64,000 bases of DNA from [Erwinia] mediterraneensis. GTDB lineage: Bacteria; Pseudomonadota; Gammaproteobacteria; Enterobacterales; Enterobacteriaceae. The notes under the pieces were generated by a model. That model was not told where the DNA came from and ran no database searches. It saw nothing but the letters and a program-made list of their open reading frames with translations. Shown one piece after another: positions 9,059-18,822 of the stretch (positions within the stretch are counted from its first letter, which is position 1; each line of letters begins with the position of its first letter). A program made the position numbers and the translations under genes. Where the stretch lies: the NCBI RefSeq assembly GCF_900604315.1, contig NZ_LR026978.1, positions 679,518 through 743,517 on the forward strand. The letters are read 5' to 3'.

Positions 9059-10387
9059 GTGAAGGAACGTAGTACCGAGCTGGTTCAGGGTTTTCGTCAT
9101 ACCGTTCCCTATATTAATGCCCACCGGGGCAAAACCTTTGTCATCATGCTTGGCGGTGAAGCCATAGAGCATGAAAACTTTTCCAGCATCGTAAATGACA
9201 TTGGCTTACTGCACAGCCTCGGGATTCGCCTGGTGGTGGTTTACGGCGCCCGTCCGCAGATCGATGCCAGCCTCGCCGCTCACCAGCTGGCACCGGTTTA
9301 TCATAAGCATACCCGCGTTACCGACGCGCAATCGCTGGAACTGGTCAAGCAGGCCGCCGGTCAGCTACAACTGGATATCACGGCACGCCTCTCAATGAGC
9401 CTGAACAATACCCCGCTGCAGGGCGCGCATATCAACGTCGTGAGCGGCAACTTCATCATTTCACAACCGCTGGGCGTTGATGATGGCGTTGACTACTGTC
9501 ACAGCGGCCGCATTCGCCGCATCGATGAAGAGGCGATCCATCGTCAGCTTGATAATGGTGCGATTGTGCTGCTGGGGCCGGTTGCAGTGTCAGTGACCGG
9601 CGAAAGTTTTAACCTGACCTCGGAAGAGGTGGCGACGCAACTCGCCATCAAGCTGAAAGCGGAGAAGATGATCGGTTTCTGCTCGGAGCAGGGCGTGACC
9701 GACGGCGCGGGCAATATTATTTCCGAGCTGTTCCCCAACGACGCGCAGGCGCGTATTGAAGAGATGGAGCGTGAAGGCGATTTCCTGTCGGGAACGGTGC
9801 GTTTTTTACGCGGCGCGGTGAAAGCCTGTCGCAGCGGTGTACGGCGCAGCCATCTGATCAGTTATCAGGAAGATGGCGCGCTGCTGCAGGAGCTCTTCTC
9901 CCGTGACGGCATCGGCACCCAGATTGTGATGGAGTCCGCCGAGCAGATTCGCCGTGCCACCATCAACGATATTGGCGGCATTCTGGAATTGATTCGGCCA
10001 CTGGAGCAACAGGGCATTCTGGTTCGGCGTTCGCGTGAGCAGCTGGAGATGGAGATCGATAAGTTCACGATTATTGAACGCGATAATCTTACCATCGCCT
10101 GTGCCGCACTCTATCCGTTCCCCGAAGAGCAGATTGGCGAGATGGCCTGTGTGGCGGTGCATCCCGACTATCGCAGCTCCTCCCGTGGCGAAATGCTGTT
10201 GCAGCGCGTTGCGTTGCAGGCGCGTCAGATGGGGCTGAAAAAGCTGTTCGTGCTGACCACGCGCAGTATTCACTGGTTCCAGGAGCGCGGCTTTACGCCG
10301 GTGGATATTGAGCTGCTGCCCGAGAGCAAGAAAAAGATGTACAACTATCAGCGCCGTTCCAAAGTGCTGATGGCCGACCTGGGATAA
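9059..10387 (+). CDS. argA: ArgA, N-acetylglutamate synthase
   Basis: This 442-residue bifunctional-fold enzyme has an amino-acid-kinase-like domain (about 1-290, arginine feedback site, motif [12 protein letters not shown]) and a C-terminal GNAT acetyltransferase domain (about 295-440, [11 protein letters not shown]). It transfers acetyl from acetyl-CoA to glutamate, the first step of arginine synthesis. The start is a GTG at 9059 with a GAGGG ribosome-binding site 6 bases before it; no in-frame ATG aligns with the family N terminus. Two ARG boxes lie immediately upstream. It converges on recD. Confidence 0.95.
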   Translation: MKERSTELVQGFRHTVPYINAHRGKTFVIMLGGEAIEHENFSSIVNDIGLLHSLGIRLVVVYGARPQIDASLAAHQLAPVYHKHTRVTDAQSLELVKQAAGQLQLDITARLSMSLNNTPLQGAHINVVSGNFIISQPLGVDDGVDYCHSGRIRRIDEEAIHRQLDNGAIVLLGPVAVSVTGESFNLTSEEVATQLAIKLKAEKMIGFCSEQGVTDGAGNIISELFPNDAQARIEEMEREGDFLSGTVRFLRGAVKACRSGVRRSHLISYQEDGALLQELFSRDGIGTQIVMESAEQIRRATINDIGGILELIRPLEQQGILVRRSREQLEMEIDKFTIIERDNLTIACAALYPFPEEQIGEMACVAVHPDYRSSSRGEMLLQRVALQARQMGLKKLFVLTTRSIHWFQERGFTPVDIELLPESKKKMYNYQRRSKVLMADLG

Positions 10388-10402
10388 TCTGTCGCAGAGA
10401 GA

Positions 10403-10428
10403 CGCGGGCGGGAGACTTCCCGCCCGCG
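10403..10428. terminator. GC-rich hairpin between convergent argA and recD
   Basis: A perfect 11-bp inverted repeat (CGCGGGCGGGA / TCCCGCCCGCG) with a 4-base loop sits in the 44-bp gap between the two convergent stop codons. No T tract follows on either strand, so it may act as an RNA end-protecting or weak bidirectional terminator structure rather than a classical one. Confidence 0.5.
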
Positions 10429-10431
10429 GCA

Positions 10432-12270
10432 TTACGCCATGGTAAGGCGATCGACTAATCCGCTACGACGGCGGGTCCGCAGCGCCACGGCGCGATGAAA
10501 CACCGCACTGTCACAGTAGAGCGTCAGTTGATTGCGCGCACGCGTAATCGCCGTATAGACCAGCTCACGCGTCAGCACCGGCACAAATTGTCCCGGCATC
10601 ACCAGCGCGGTGTGGTCGAACTCTGAACCCTGTGATTTATGCACCGTCATCGCCCAGGCAGTATCATGGGGCGGCAAACGACTCGGCTGCACCGCCTTGA
10701 TAGAGCCGTCCGGCAGCGGGAAATAAACCTTCATCGTGCCTTCGTTATCCAGCAACGTAATACCGATATCGCCATTGAACAGGCCGAGTGCGCTGTCGTT
10801 ACGCGACACCATCACCGGCCGTCCGACATACCAGCGGCTGCCGCCCGACGGACGACGAATCAGACGCTGCTGGACCAGCATCTGTTCAATGCGCTGGTTC
10901 AGACCATGGACGCCAAACGGCCCTTCACGCAGCGCGCACAGCAGCTGAAAGCCGCTGAAGGCGGCAATAATCGCCGCAGGATCGGCCTGACGGCGAATCA
11001 GGCTGAGAAAATCGCGGTAGCCCTCCGCCACTTCCGCCAGCATCGCCTGATAAGCGTCAGCATTATGTAACGGCTGACGACGGATATCGCTCCAGGGCGC
11101 GGCAAAAATCTCTTCCACGCGCTGCACATCGCCGAGGTTTACCGCTTTCGCCAGCTGACCGATACCCGACTGCGCATCGAAGCGATAACTTTTGCGCAGC
11201 AGACAGATGCTGTCACGCACCGGCGGGGCGAGCGCATCATCCAGCCCAGCCAGTTTACAGCCAGTTAAATCCACCAGCTGCGCGGCGCGCGGCGCACTGT
11301 AGCCCGTTTCTGCACAGCGACAGATATCTCCCAACACTGCTCCAGCCTCCACCGAGGCGAGCTGTTCATGGTCGCCCAGAAAGATCACACGCGCATGCGG
11401 CGGTAAGGCGGCAATCAGATTAGCCATCATCGGCAGATCCACCATCGAGGCTTCATCCACCACCAGCACATCAAGATGCAGCCGGTTTGAGGCGTGATAG
11501 CGCAGGCGCTGGGTATCGTGCTGCGCGCCCAGCAGACGGTGCAGGGTCATCGCCTCGGCCGGGAACAGCCGGCGCTCCGTTTCATTCATGGAGAGCGCCT
11601 GTAACGCCTTGCCCAGCGACTCTGTCAGGCGCGCCGCCGCTTTACCGGTCGGCGCCGCCAGCTGAATACGCAGCGAGCCCTCGCTCAGGCGGATCATCGC
11701 CGCCAGCAGCTTCGCCACCGTGGTGGTTTTGCCGGTGCCCGGCCCGCCGGAAATCACCGTGGTTTTGCGCGTCATCGCCACCGCCGCGGCAATTTTTTGC
11801 CAGTCTTCGGGATGATTGCCAAACAGCGTGTCCAGCACATGGCGCACCGCCTGGTGATCGAAGCTGTGCGCGCTCTCCTGGGTGGCAAAAAACTGCGCGA
11901 CCCGTCCTTCACTGTGCCAGAGGCGATGCAGATAGAGGCGCTGATTGCTCAGCACCAGCGGCGTCGCCAGACGGCCATCGCTCACCGCATTCCACGCCTG
12001 CAGATGGCTTTGCCAGTCCTGTGGCGCTCCTGCCGCCTGCCATAAGGCTTCGGCCAGCGCCGGATGGCGCCCGGCAAACAGCCCGTCCACCGTCAGATGC
12101 TCCAGCGGCAGGCATACATGCCCTTCTCCCGCCTCGGCGCTGACGCAGGCGGCGGCCAGCATACGGGCGGGCTGGCTCTCATCCGCCAGCAGGCGCGCAA
12201 ACTGAATGTCCAGTGGACGCATCAGGCGCTTCTCCACCGCCTGCATCAGTAGCGCATTGAATTCCGTCAT
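10432..12270 (-). CDS. recD: RecD, exonuclease V alpha chain (5'-3' helicase)
   Basis: This 612-residue superfamily-1B helicase subunit of RecBCD has a Walker A motif GGPGTGKTTT with K181, a DEASM Walker B and a C-terminal helicase core ending with the TAITRARNQL motif. It drives the fast 5'-3' motor and is required for nuclease regulation at Chi. Its start codon overlaps the stop of recB by 4 bases, and the order recC-ptrA-recB-recD is that of E. coli. A hairpin separates it from argA. Confidence 0.96.
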   Translation of the reverse strand: MTEFNALLMQAVEKRLMRPLDIQFARLLADESQPARMLAAACVSAEAGEGHVCLPLEHLTVDGLFAGRHPALAEALWQAAGAPQDWQSHLQAWNAVSDGRLATPLVLSNQRLYLHRLWHSEGRVAQFFATQESAHSFDHQAVRHVLDTLFGNHPEDWQKIAAAVAMTRKTTVISGGPGTGKTTTVAKLLAAMIRLSEGSLRIQLAAPTGKAAARLTESLGKALQALSMNETERRLFPAEAMTLHRLLGAQHDTQRLRYHASNRLHLDVLVVDEASMVDLPMMANLIAALPPHARVIFLGDHEQLASVEAGAVLGDICRCAETGYSAPRAAQLVDLTGCKLAGLDDALAPPVRDSICLLRKSYRFDAQSGIGQLAKAVNLGDVQRVEEIFAAPWSDIRRQPLHNADAYQAMLAEVAEGYRDFLSLIRRQADPAAIIAAFSGFQLLCALREGPFGVHGLNQRIEQMLVQQRLIRRPSGGSRWYVGRPVMVSRNDSALGLFNGDIGITLLDNEGTMKVYFPLPDGSIKAVQPSRLPPHDTAWAMTVHKSQGSEFDHTALVMPGQFVPVLTRELVYTAITRARNQLTLYCDSAVFHRAVALRTRRRSGLVDRLTMA

Positions 12271-15200
12271 GAATCCTCCCCGGTTCCACGAAAAAGCTGA
12301 TCCAGCTGGCTGATTAAGGTGGCAGAGGGGCGCGTGCTGAAGACACCGTTGGCTGGCGAACTGCCATCCATACCGCGCAGAAAGAGGTAGAACACGCCGC
12401 CGAAGTGGCGCTCATAGTCATAATCCGTCAGCCGGTGTCCCAGGTAACGGTGCAACGCCAGACTGTAGAGCTGATACTGCAGATCGTACCTGTGGTCGAT
12501 CATCGCCTGCTCCATCGCCTGTGGCGTGTAGGCCTCATGACTCTCGCCGAGCCAGTTGGACTTGTAATCCAGCAGATAATATTTGCCTTGCCAGCGGAAT
12601 ACCAGATCGATAAAGCCCTTCAGCATTCCCTGCACCTGCTGAAAGTCGAGCGCGGGCGCCCGCCCGGAGAGGCTGTCATGCTGGCGCAGCAGCGCATCCA
12701 GCGCAGAGGCGCTCAGGCGGGCGTCGATGGGCAGATAAAACTCCATCTCTACCAGCCGATCCTGACTGTTCAGCGCGCCCAGCCGCAGCCCGGTGCTGTT
12801 CAGCGGGGTCTGAATGACGCGGCCAATCCAGCTTTCCAGCACCGGTAGCCAGGCGGGCGGATAACCGTTCTGGACCAGTTGCGCTTCCAGCCAGGCGCTG
12901 TCGGGCGGCCGGTGAAAATCGATCGATTCGAACAGCGTATGCAGAAAGGTGCCGGGAGCGGCCCCGCGGGGAAAATGATGCGGCGTCAGCGCGCTTTCTG
13001 TCTCATGATCATGTTCCCCGGCGGCGTCGATATCAAAGCCCGGCATCACATCCAGCAACCGGCTGCCGCCATGCTGCTGTAAGCCGGAGTAGCTGGTGAC
13101 GCGCCAGGCGTCGCTCAGATTACGCGTCACACAACGGCTGTCCAGATCATCGCTGACCGGCAGTTCATCCTGCCAGCTTGCCGCTTCAGGTAAGGGCTCA
13201 CTGATCAGCTCAACGCCATCAACCGCGATCTCTCTGAGGTAAGCTGCCAGCTGCGTGGCGCTGGCAGGCTCTCCACGTTGTAACAGAAAACCCAGCGCGC
13301 TCTTATGCAGATCGCTGTCGCCCTCTTTTTTGCGCGTGCCTTTAATCAGTGGCGCAACGCCTACGCTGCAGTGATAAACCGAGCGGGTCAGCGCCACATA
13401 GAGCAGACGCAAATCTTCCGCCAGCCGCTCCTGCTCCGCCAGCGCCATGCTTTGTTCATCACCATGCAGATCGAGCACGGCGGCAAAGCTGTCGCGATCG
13501 TGATAGAGCGCCGTGGTCGCTTCGCGAAAACCGGCGGCAAACGGCAGCCAGACCAGCGGATATTGCAGGCCTTTCGATTTATGAATAGTGACGATCTGCA
13601 CCAGGTGGCGATCGCTTTCCAGACGGAGCTGCTGGTTTGCCGCCTGGTTGTTGGGCCGGGCAATCTGCTGAGCCAGAAAGCGTACCAGCGCATGGGGACT
13701 GTCCAGCTGCGCCGAGGCCTCCTGCAGCAGCTCGCCAAGATGCATCAGGTCGGTCAGGCGGCGTTCGCCGTTCTCCGACGCGAGCAGGTTTTCCGCCAGC
13801 TGCCGTTTCATCATAATATCGCGCAGCATCGGCAGCACACCACGCTGATACCAGAGGCGCTGCCAGCCGGCAAAGGTTTCTACCAGCGCATCCCAGGCGC
13901 GCGCATCCTGGCTCATGGCGTCCAGCGCCGCGGCGTCAACGCCGAAAATCGACGTTGCCAGCGCGCTGCGCAGCAAGCGCTCCTGCTCTGGCGCCAGCAC
14001 CGCCCGCAGTAGCCAGAGCAGCTCGCGCGCTTCTGGCGTGGTATAGACACTGTCACGGTTCGACAGATAGACCGAGGGGATTGAGCGCGCATTCAGGGCA
14101 TCACGAATGATGCCCGCCTCATTGCGGCTGCGCACCAGCACCGTGATATCGGAGGCCTGCACCGGCCGCAGGTTCTCTCCTTTCCCCAGCAGCGCTTTGC
14201 CCTGCTGTCCCGCCTGCAGCCAGCGGCTAATATCCGCCGCACACTGTTGCGCCATATATTGTTGGTAATCACTTACACTCACACCCTCACCCGGCTGCAG
14301 CCAGAAGCGTAGTGCGGGCTGCGCCACGCCATTGAAGACAAGGTGCAGCGTCTGATTCGACGGCGCGGGCTTCACCGGCAGAAAGGGAATATCGGCAAAC
14401 AGAAAAGGCGAATCAAGGCGTGAAAACAGCTGATTCACACTGTTAACCATCGTCGGTGAGGAGCGCCAGTTAGTGTCGAGCGTATAGTGGGCGCTCACTT
14501 CTTTGCGGGCACGAATGTAGGTAAAAATATCCGCGCCGCGAAAGGCGTAAATCGCCTGTTTCGGATCGCCGATCAGCAACAGGGCATGTTCCGGCTGATT
14601 GATATAGAGCGTGCGGAAAATGCGGTACTGCAGGGGATCGGTATCCTGAAACTCATCAATCAGCGCAACAGGAAAACGGGTACGGATAGTGGTCGCCAGC
14701 AGTCCGCCGCCAGGCTGTTGTAACGCCTCGTCCAGGCGACTTAACAGATCATCAAAGCCGAGCAGCGCACGCAGGCGTTTTTCTTTGCGTACCGTCTGAC
14801 GTACGTCCACCAGCGCCCGGGCGATAATCACATCACGCAGGGAGAGCGGTTCCGCCAGAAAAGCTTCGACCGCCTCAAACAGCGCATGCCGTGGCGCTTC
14901 ACCTTTTTTGGTTTTCTCTGTCAGCACACGCTGCGTAAAGCGTTCCAGCTCTTTCGGGCACTGATAATCCAGCGTGTCGCTCTGCGCCCATTCGCTCACT
15001 TTGCTGACCCAGAGCGGCAGGTATTTACTGCTGTAGCTGCGCTTATCCACGCCCGAGGCGCTGATCATTCCCTCAACATCATTCGCCACTGCGCGCCAGC
15101 GACTTTTTAACTCCGCGATACGCGCCAGATTACGTTCATGGCGCGACTGCAGTGTCTCTTCCTGGTCCGGTGGCAGCTTTAAAGCGGGTGATTCGCCCTG

Positions 15201-15806
15201 CAGCCACGGCAGCAGCGTTGCGAGCAGTTGTTCCGGCCCGCTCCATTCCGTAACGATCACACGCGCGACGTCCAGGGTGAGCGGATAGCAGTGGCGACGC
15301 CAGAAATCGGCCGCCGCTTGTTTAAGCAGCATCTGTTCATCTTCGATCAGCTGCTGCTCAAACAACATCCCCGATTCAAAGGCGTTCAGGTTGAGCATCC
15401 GCTGGCAAAAGCCGTGGATAGTGAAGATGGCGGCCTCATCCATCTGGCGCTCGGCAGCCAGCAGCAACGAAGCGGCGTCTGCCGGGCTGGCAATCTCTTC
15501 CAGCAGCAAATTCAGCATTGGGCTGCTGCTGGTGCCACGGACACAGGCCAGGCGTAACTCATGAATATTTTCACGAATACGACCACGCAGCTCTGCGGTG
15601 GCGGCCTCGGTAAAGGTCACCACCAGAATCTCCTCCACCGACAGCGGACGGCCAGTGGTGCCCTCGCCCTCCAGTCCCAACAGCAAACGCAGGTAAAGCA
15701 GGCCGATAGTAAAAGTTTTCCCTGTACCGGCGGAGGCTTCAATCAGCCGTTCGCCGCGCAAGGGCAACGTGAGCGGGTTCAGCCGCTCAGGTATCGGGGA
15801 CGTCAT
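12267..15806 (-). CDS. recB: RecB, exonuclease V beta chain (helicase-nuclease)
   Basis: This 1179-residue protein is about the same length as E. coli RecB (1180). It has a Walker A motif ASAGTGKTF (K30), SF1A helicase motifs through about residue 850, and a C-terminal RecB-family nuclease domain with catalytic D1080 and K1082 in DYKSNWLG. It is the 3'-5' motor and sole nuclease of RecBCD in double-strand break repair and Chi recognition. Its start overlaps the end of ptrA by 4 bases and its end overlaps recD by 4, showing tight translational coupling. Confidence 0.97.
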   Translation of the reverse strand: MTSPIPERLNPLTLPLRGERLIEASAGTGKTFTIGLLYLRLLLGLEGEGTTGRPLSVEEILVVTFTEAATAELRGRIRENIHELRLACVRGTSSSPMLNLLLEEIASPADAASLLLAAERQMDEAAIFTIHGFCQRMLNLNAFESGMLFEQQLIEDEQMLLKQAAADFWRRHCYPLTLDVARVIVTEWSGPEQLLATLLPWLQGESPALKLPPDQEETLQSRHERNLARIAELKSRWRAVANDVEGMISASGVDKRSYSSKYLPLWVSKVSEWAQSDTLDYQCPKELERFTQRVLTEKTKKGEAPRHALFEAVEAFLAEPLSLRDVIIARALVDVRQTVRKEKRLRALLGFDDLLSRLDEALQQPGGGLLATTIRTRFPVALIDEFQDTDPLQYRIFRTLYINQPEHALLLIGDPKQAIYAFRGADIFTYIRARKEVSAHYTLDTNWRSSPTMVNSVNQLFSRLDSPFLFADIPFLPVKPAPSNQTLHLVFNGVAQPALRFWLQPGEGVSVSDYQQYMAQQCAADISRWLQAGQQGKALLGKGENLRPVQASDITVLVRSRNEAGIIRDALNARSIPSVYLSNRDSVYTTPEARELLWLLRAVLAPEQERLLRSALATSIFGVDAAALDAMSQDARAWDALVETFAGWQRLWYQRGVLPMLRDIMMKRQLAENLLASENGERRLTDLMHLGELLQEASAQLDSPHALVRFLAQQIARPNNQAANQQLRLESDRHLVQIVTIHKSKGLQYPLVWLPFAAGFREATTALYHDRDSFAAVLDLHGDEQSMALAEQERLAEDLRLLYVALTRSVYHCSVGVAPLIKGTRKKEGDSDLHKSALGFLLQRGEPASATQLAAYLREIAVDGVELISEPLPEAASWQDELPVSDDLDSRCVTRNLSDAWRVTSYSGLQQHGGSRLLDVMPGFDIDAAGEHDHETESALTPHHFPRGAAPGTFLHTLFESIDFHRPPDSAWLEAQLVQNGYPPAWLPVLESWIGRVIQTPLNSTGLRLGALNSQDRLVEMEFYLPIDARLSASALDALLRQHDSLSGRAPALDFQQVQGMLKGFIDLVFRWQGKYYLLDYKSNWLGESHEAYTPQAMEQAMIDHRYDLQYQLYSLALHRYLGHRLTDYDYERHFGGVFYLFLRGMDGSSPANGVFSTRPSATLISQLDQLFRGTGEDS

Positions 15807-18694
15807 TGCGCTTCGCTCTTCACCGGCAGCGAACGTTGCAGCTGAGCCACTTCCTGCCAGGTTTTCCAGCCCGGCTGGACGGCGTAGTCCGGCTTGTCAG
15901 CGGCGTTACCGGCAATTTGTGAGATCATCGCCATGCCGTGATGGGCGATAACCGCCTGATGAAAGAAATCCGCCATACCGACCGGCGTCAGTTTCTTGAT
16001 CTCGGCAATCACCTTCTGTCGCGTATCGAACGCGTAATTCTGCCGGTCAAAGTCGCGGCTGAAGCGGCCCGCCTCTTCATCCAGCGTTTGCGGTCGTTGT
16101 TTCAGTTCGTTGATCATCGCTTGTTGATACTGCTTAAAATCTTCCGTTTGCATTTCACGCAGACGTTTTTCTGCCTGCGGATAAAAGGCCTGATAGCGTT
16201 GCAGCAGATAGGCGGGCTGCTTGCTGTTGCTTTGCAGCAGGAAACCGAGCCCCCACTGACGACCAACAGGCATCTGGAAGGTAAATACCGCATACCCCAG
16301 TTGCTCCTCAGTGCGCAGCTGGTTATAGAACCACGGCTGGATAATCTGACTGAGCAGCGTGCTGTAGGCCATACTCTCATGTTCGCTGTAGCCCAGCGGC
16401 ACATAGAGTGCGGCCAGCGCCGAATCCGTGCTGCTGCCCGGCTGCTGCATATTCGCCCGGATCGGCTTATCAATGGCAACATAGTCGCGGTGCCAGGTGC
16501 GTGTGCCGCTGTTCTGCAACTGTTGCTTCAGTTCTTCTCCCAGCTGCGCCACCTGCTGTGCAGAGAGATTTCCCACCACCAACATTTCCGGCGCGGCGTT
16601 TTTCAGCAGGCTGTCACGATAGTCCATCACCTCCTGCAGCGTCACGGAACTCACCAGCTTGCGTCTGACATCACGCTGGGTATAGGGCAGTTGTGACAAC
16701 ATCTGCATCGGCTGAATCGCCTGTTCAAAAGCTTTGCCTTTTTCCGCCGCAGCCAGCTTTTCCAGATACCAGGATTTCGCCTGTTCCAGCTGCTGCGCAT
16801 CCGGCGTAAAGCTGGCATACCCTGTCAGCAACGTCTTCAGCAACGCGGGCAGACGCTGGGTAAAACCACTGGCGGTAAGTTGCAGCCCCTCATTTTCGCT
16901 GATGGAAAAGCTGATGCCGCCCACTGATGCCTGAGAGTCGAGCTCATCCAGCGCCAGACTGGAAAGATAGTCATTCAGGCCAAACAACACTTGCTGGCGC
17001 GCATCGCTGATCGCTCCTTTGTTACGCAGCGCCAGCGTGATGCTGGCTTTCGGCTCGCTGGCATAGTGTTGAGAAGGCATCCACCAGATAGGCATACCCT
17101 CTCCATTCTCCAGCTTCACTGGATGCGCATAGCGTTTCCCGTCTGGCGGGATCAGCGAAAAATCATCAGGAATGTAAGGATTCAGAGTCGGCATCTCAAG
17201 GCGGATAGCGGCGGCGCGCTGCTGCCAGTCGCTGAAGCGGGCCTCGCTGATTTTATCGACCTGATAAGGCGCATTAACAAAATAGGCCTGCTTGTTGTGC
17301 GGCTCCTGCGGGCTGATATACCAGAGGCGGGCATTTTGCGGCGTCATGGCGTCCAGACGGGCACGGATCGCCTCAGGATCGTAGCGGTCCGTCAGATAGG
17401 GCGCATCCAGCGTATGGGCGACCGGCACGCGCAGCATGGTATCTGCCAGCCATTCGATATAATCCATGTTGCGCGTCAGAGAGGGATAGCGGAAATCGAG
17501 CGCCAGTACATGCGAGACTTCATCAAAGTAGGCTTTGTCGATCCCTTTTTCGCGCAGCAGCGCAATGTAGCGGAATACGGCGGCGACCACTTCATCGCGT
17601 TGCGCCAGTCCTTTGTCGGTTAATGATACCGAGATGGAAAACACGCCGCTATCGCGCTCGGTCATGGCATCGGCGCCTGCATTCACGCCATCGGCCAGCC
17701 CCTGCGTTTGCAGCCAGTCGGTTAAGGTATTTTTGCTGCGGTTACTGAGCAGATAGCAGATCAGGGTATCGGTTTTGCTGCGGAATCGGTCGCTGTTGTT
17801 ATCGATGCGGAATTCGATTTTCAGCTGTTTGCGCGGCTGGGCCGGGACGTAATGAATAATGATCCCTTTTTGCGCATCAGTCACCACCGGCACAGTGATC
17901 GACGGCACCGTGGCATCGCGATTAGCCACGCGGCCAAAAGTTTGCGCCGCGATGGTCGCCATCTCTGTCAGCGGTTTGTTGCTGTAGATCACCGCCTTCA
18001 TCAGGTTTGCAGAATAGTGGGTCTGGTAAAAATCCAGCAGCGCCTGATGCAGTTTGCTGCCCGGCTTATCGCGCAGGGTTTCCAGATTACCACCGGAAAA
18101 ACGCGCGCCAGGATGGGCCGGGTTAAGGGTTTCTGCCCCCACCTGGGCCATACGCAGGCCGTCACGGGAGCGCGCCATGGTGAGTTCCGCATTCACCGCA
18201 TGACGCTCGCGGTCGGCATTGACAGGATCGAGCAGCGGTTCTGCTACCGCATCGGCCAGGCGGTCAACGGCAGGCTGCAGCGCCGCGTTTTCTACTTCCA
18301 GATAGAAAGCAGTGCGATACGACGCGGTGCTGGCGTTGTGGCTGCCGCCATGCTTTTTCAGGAACTCCGCCAGATTATCGGGCTGGGGGTAACGTTTTGA
18401 TCCCATCAGCACCATATGCTCCAGGTAGTGCGCCAGCCCGGGCTGCTGCTCCGGATCGTCCAGCGAACCAATCGGCAGGGTGAGCGCCGCCAGCGATTTC
18501 GGCGCTGTCGGATCGGATACCAGTAATACCGTCATACCGTTATCCAGCCTGATAGCCTGATAGTCACGAGGATCATGATCGCTCTTACGAATGGTTTCAT
18601 TAACAGGTTGCCAGCCGCTCTCTGCCCGCGCCACAGTAGCGGCAGTGATAAAGCACAGCAGGGTAGTCGCTACCCAGCGCGCATATATACGCAT
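15803..18694 (-). CDS. ptrA: PtrA, protease III (pitrilysin)
   Basis: This 963-residue periplasmic M16 zinc metalloprotease has an N-terminal signal peptide (about residues 1-24, ending ARA) and the inverted zinc motif HYLEH (H89, E92, H93). It degrades small peptides such as insulin-sized substrates in the known family. It lies within the recC-recB-recD set, overlapping recB by 4 bases, although it has no known part in recombination. A hairpin with AGCCTCAG / CTGAGGCT arms (18779-18809) but no T tract lies between recC and ptrA and may modulate read-through. Confidence 0.95.
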   Translation of the reverse strand: MRIYARWVATTLLCFITAATVARAESGWQPVNETIRKSDHDPRDYQAIRLDNGMTVLLVSDPTAPKSLAALTLPIGSLDDPEQQPGLAHYLEHMVLMGSKRYPQPDNLAEFLKKHGGSHNASTASYRTAFYLEVENAALQPAVDRLADAVAEPLLDPVNADRERHAVNAELTMARSRDGLRMAQVGAETLNPAHPGARFSGGNLETLRDKPGSKLHQALLDFYQTHYSANLMKAVIYSNKPLTEMATIAAQTFGRVANRDATVPSITVPVVTDAQKGIIIHYVPAQPRKQLKIEFRIDNNSDRFRSKTDTLICYLLSNRSKNTLTDWLQTQGLADGVNAGADAMTERDSGVFSISVSLTDKGLAQRDEVVAAVFRYIALLREKGIDKAYFDEVSHVLALDFRYPSLTRNMDYIEWLADTMLRVPVAHTLDAPYLTDRYDPEAIRARLDAMTPQNARLWYISPQEPHNKQAYFVNAPYQVDKISEARFSDWQQRAAAIRLEMPTLNPYIPDDFSLIPPDGKRYAHPVKLENGEGMPIWWMPSQHYASEPKASITLALRNKGAISDARQQVLFGLNDYLSSLALDELDSQASVGGISFSISENEGLQLTASGFTQRLPALLKTLLTGYASFTPDAQQLEQAKSWYLEKLAAAEKGKAFEQAIQPMQMLSQLPYTQRDVRRKLVSSVTLQEVMDYRDSLLKNAAPEMLVVGNLSAQQVAQLGEELKQQLQNSGTRTWHRDYVAIDKPIRANMQQPGSSTDSALAALYVPLGYSEHESMAYSTLLSQIIQPWFYNQLRTEEQLGYAVFTFQMPVGRQWGLGFLLQSNSKQPAYLLQRYQAFYPQAEKRLREMQTEDFKQYQQAMINELKQRPQTLDEEAGRFSRDFDRQNYAFDTRQKVIAEIKKLTPVGMADFFHQAVIAHHGMAMISQIAGNAADKPDYAVQPGWKTWQEVAQLQRSLPVKSEAQ

Positions 18695-18822
18695 TTAAAC
18701 CCCTTACATTACCCTTAACGCTGCCATGCTGTGCAATCGCAGCCGAAAGTACCACAAAACATCACATCATCAGTTATCAGCCTCAGCGGGCTAATGGCCG
18801 CCTGAGGCTCACTTATTGTGTG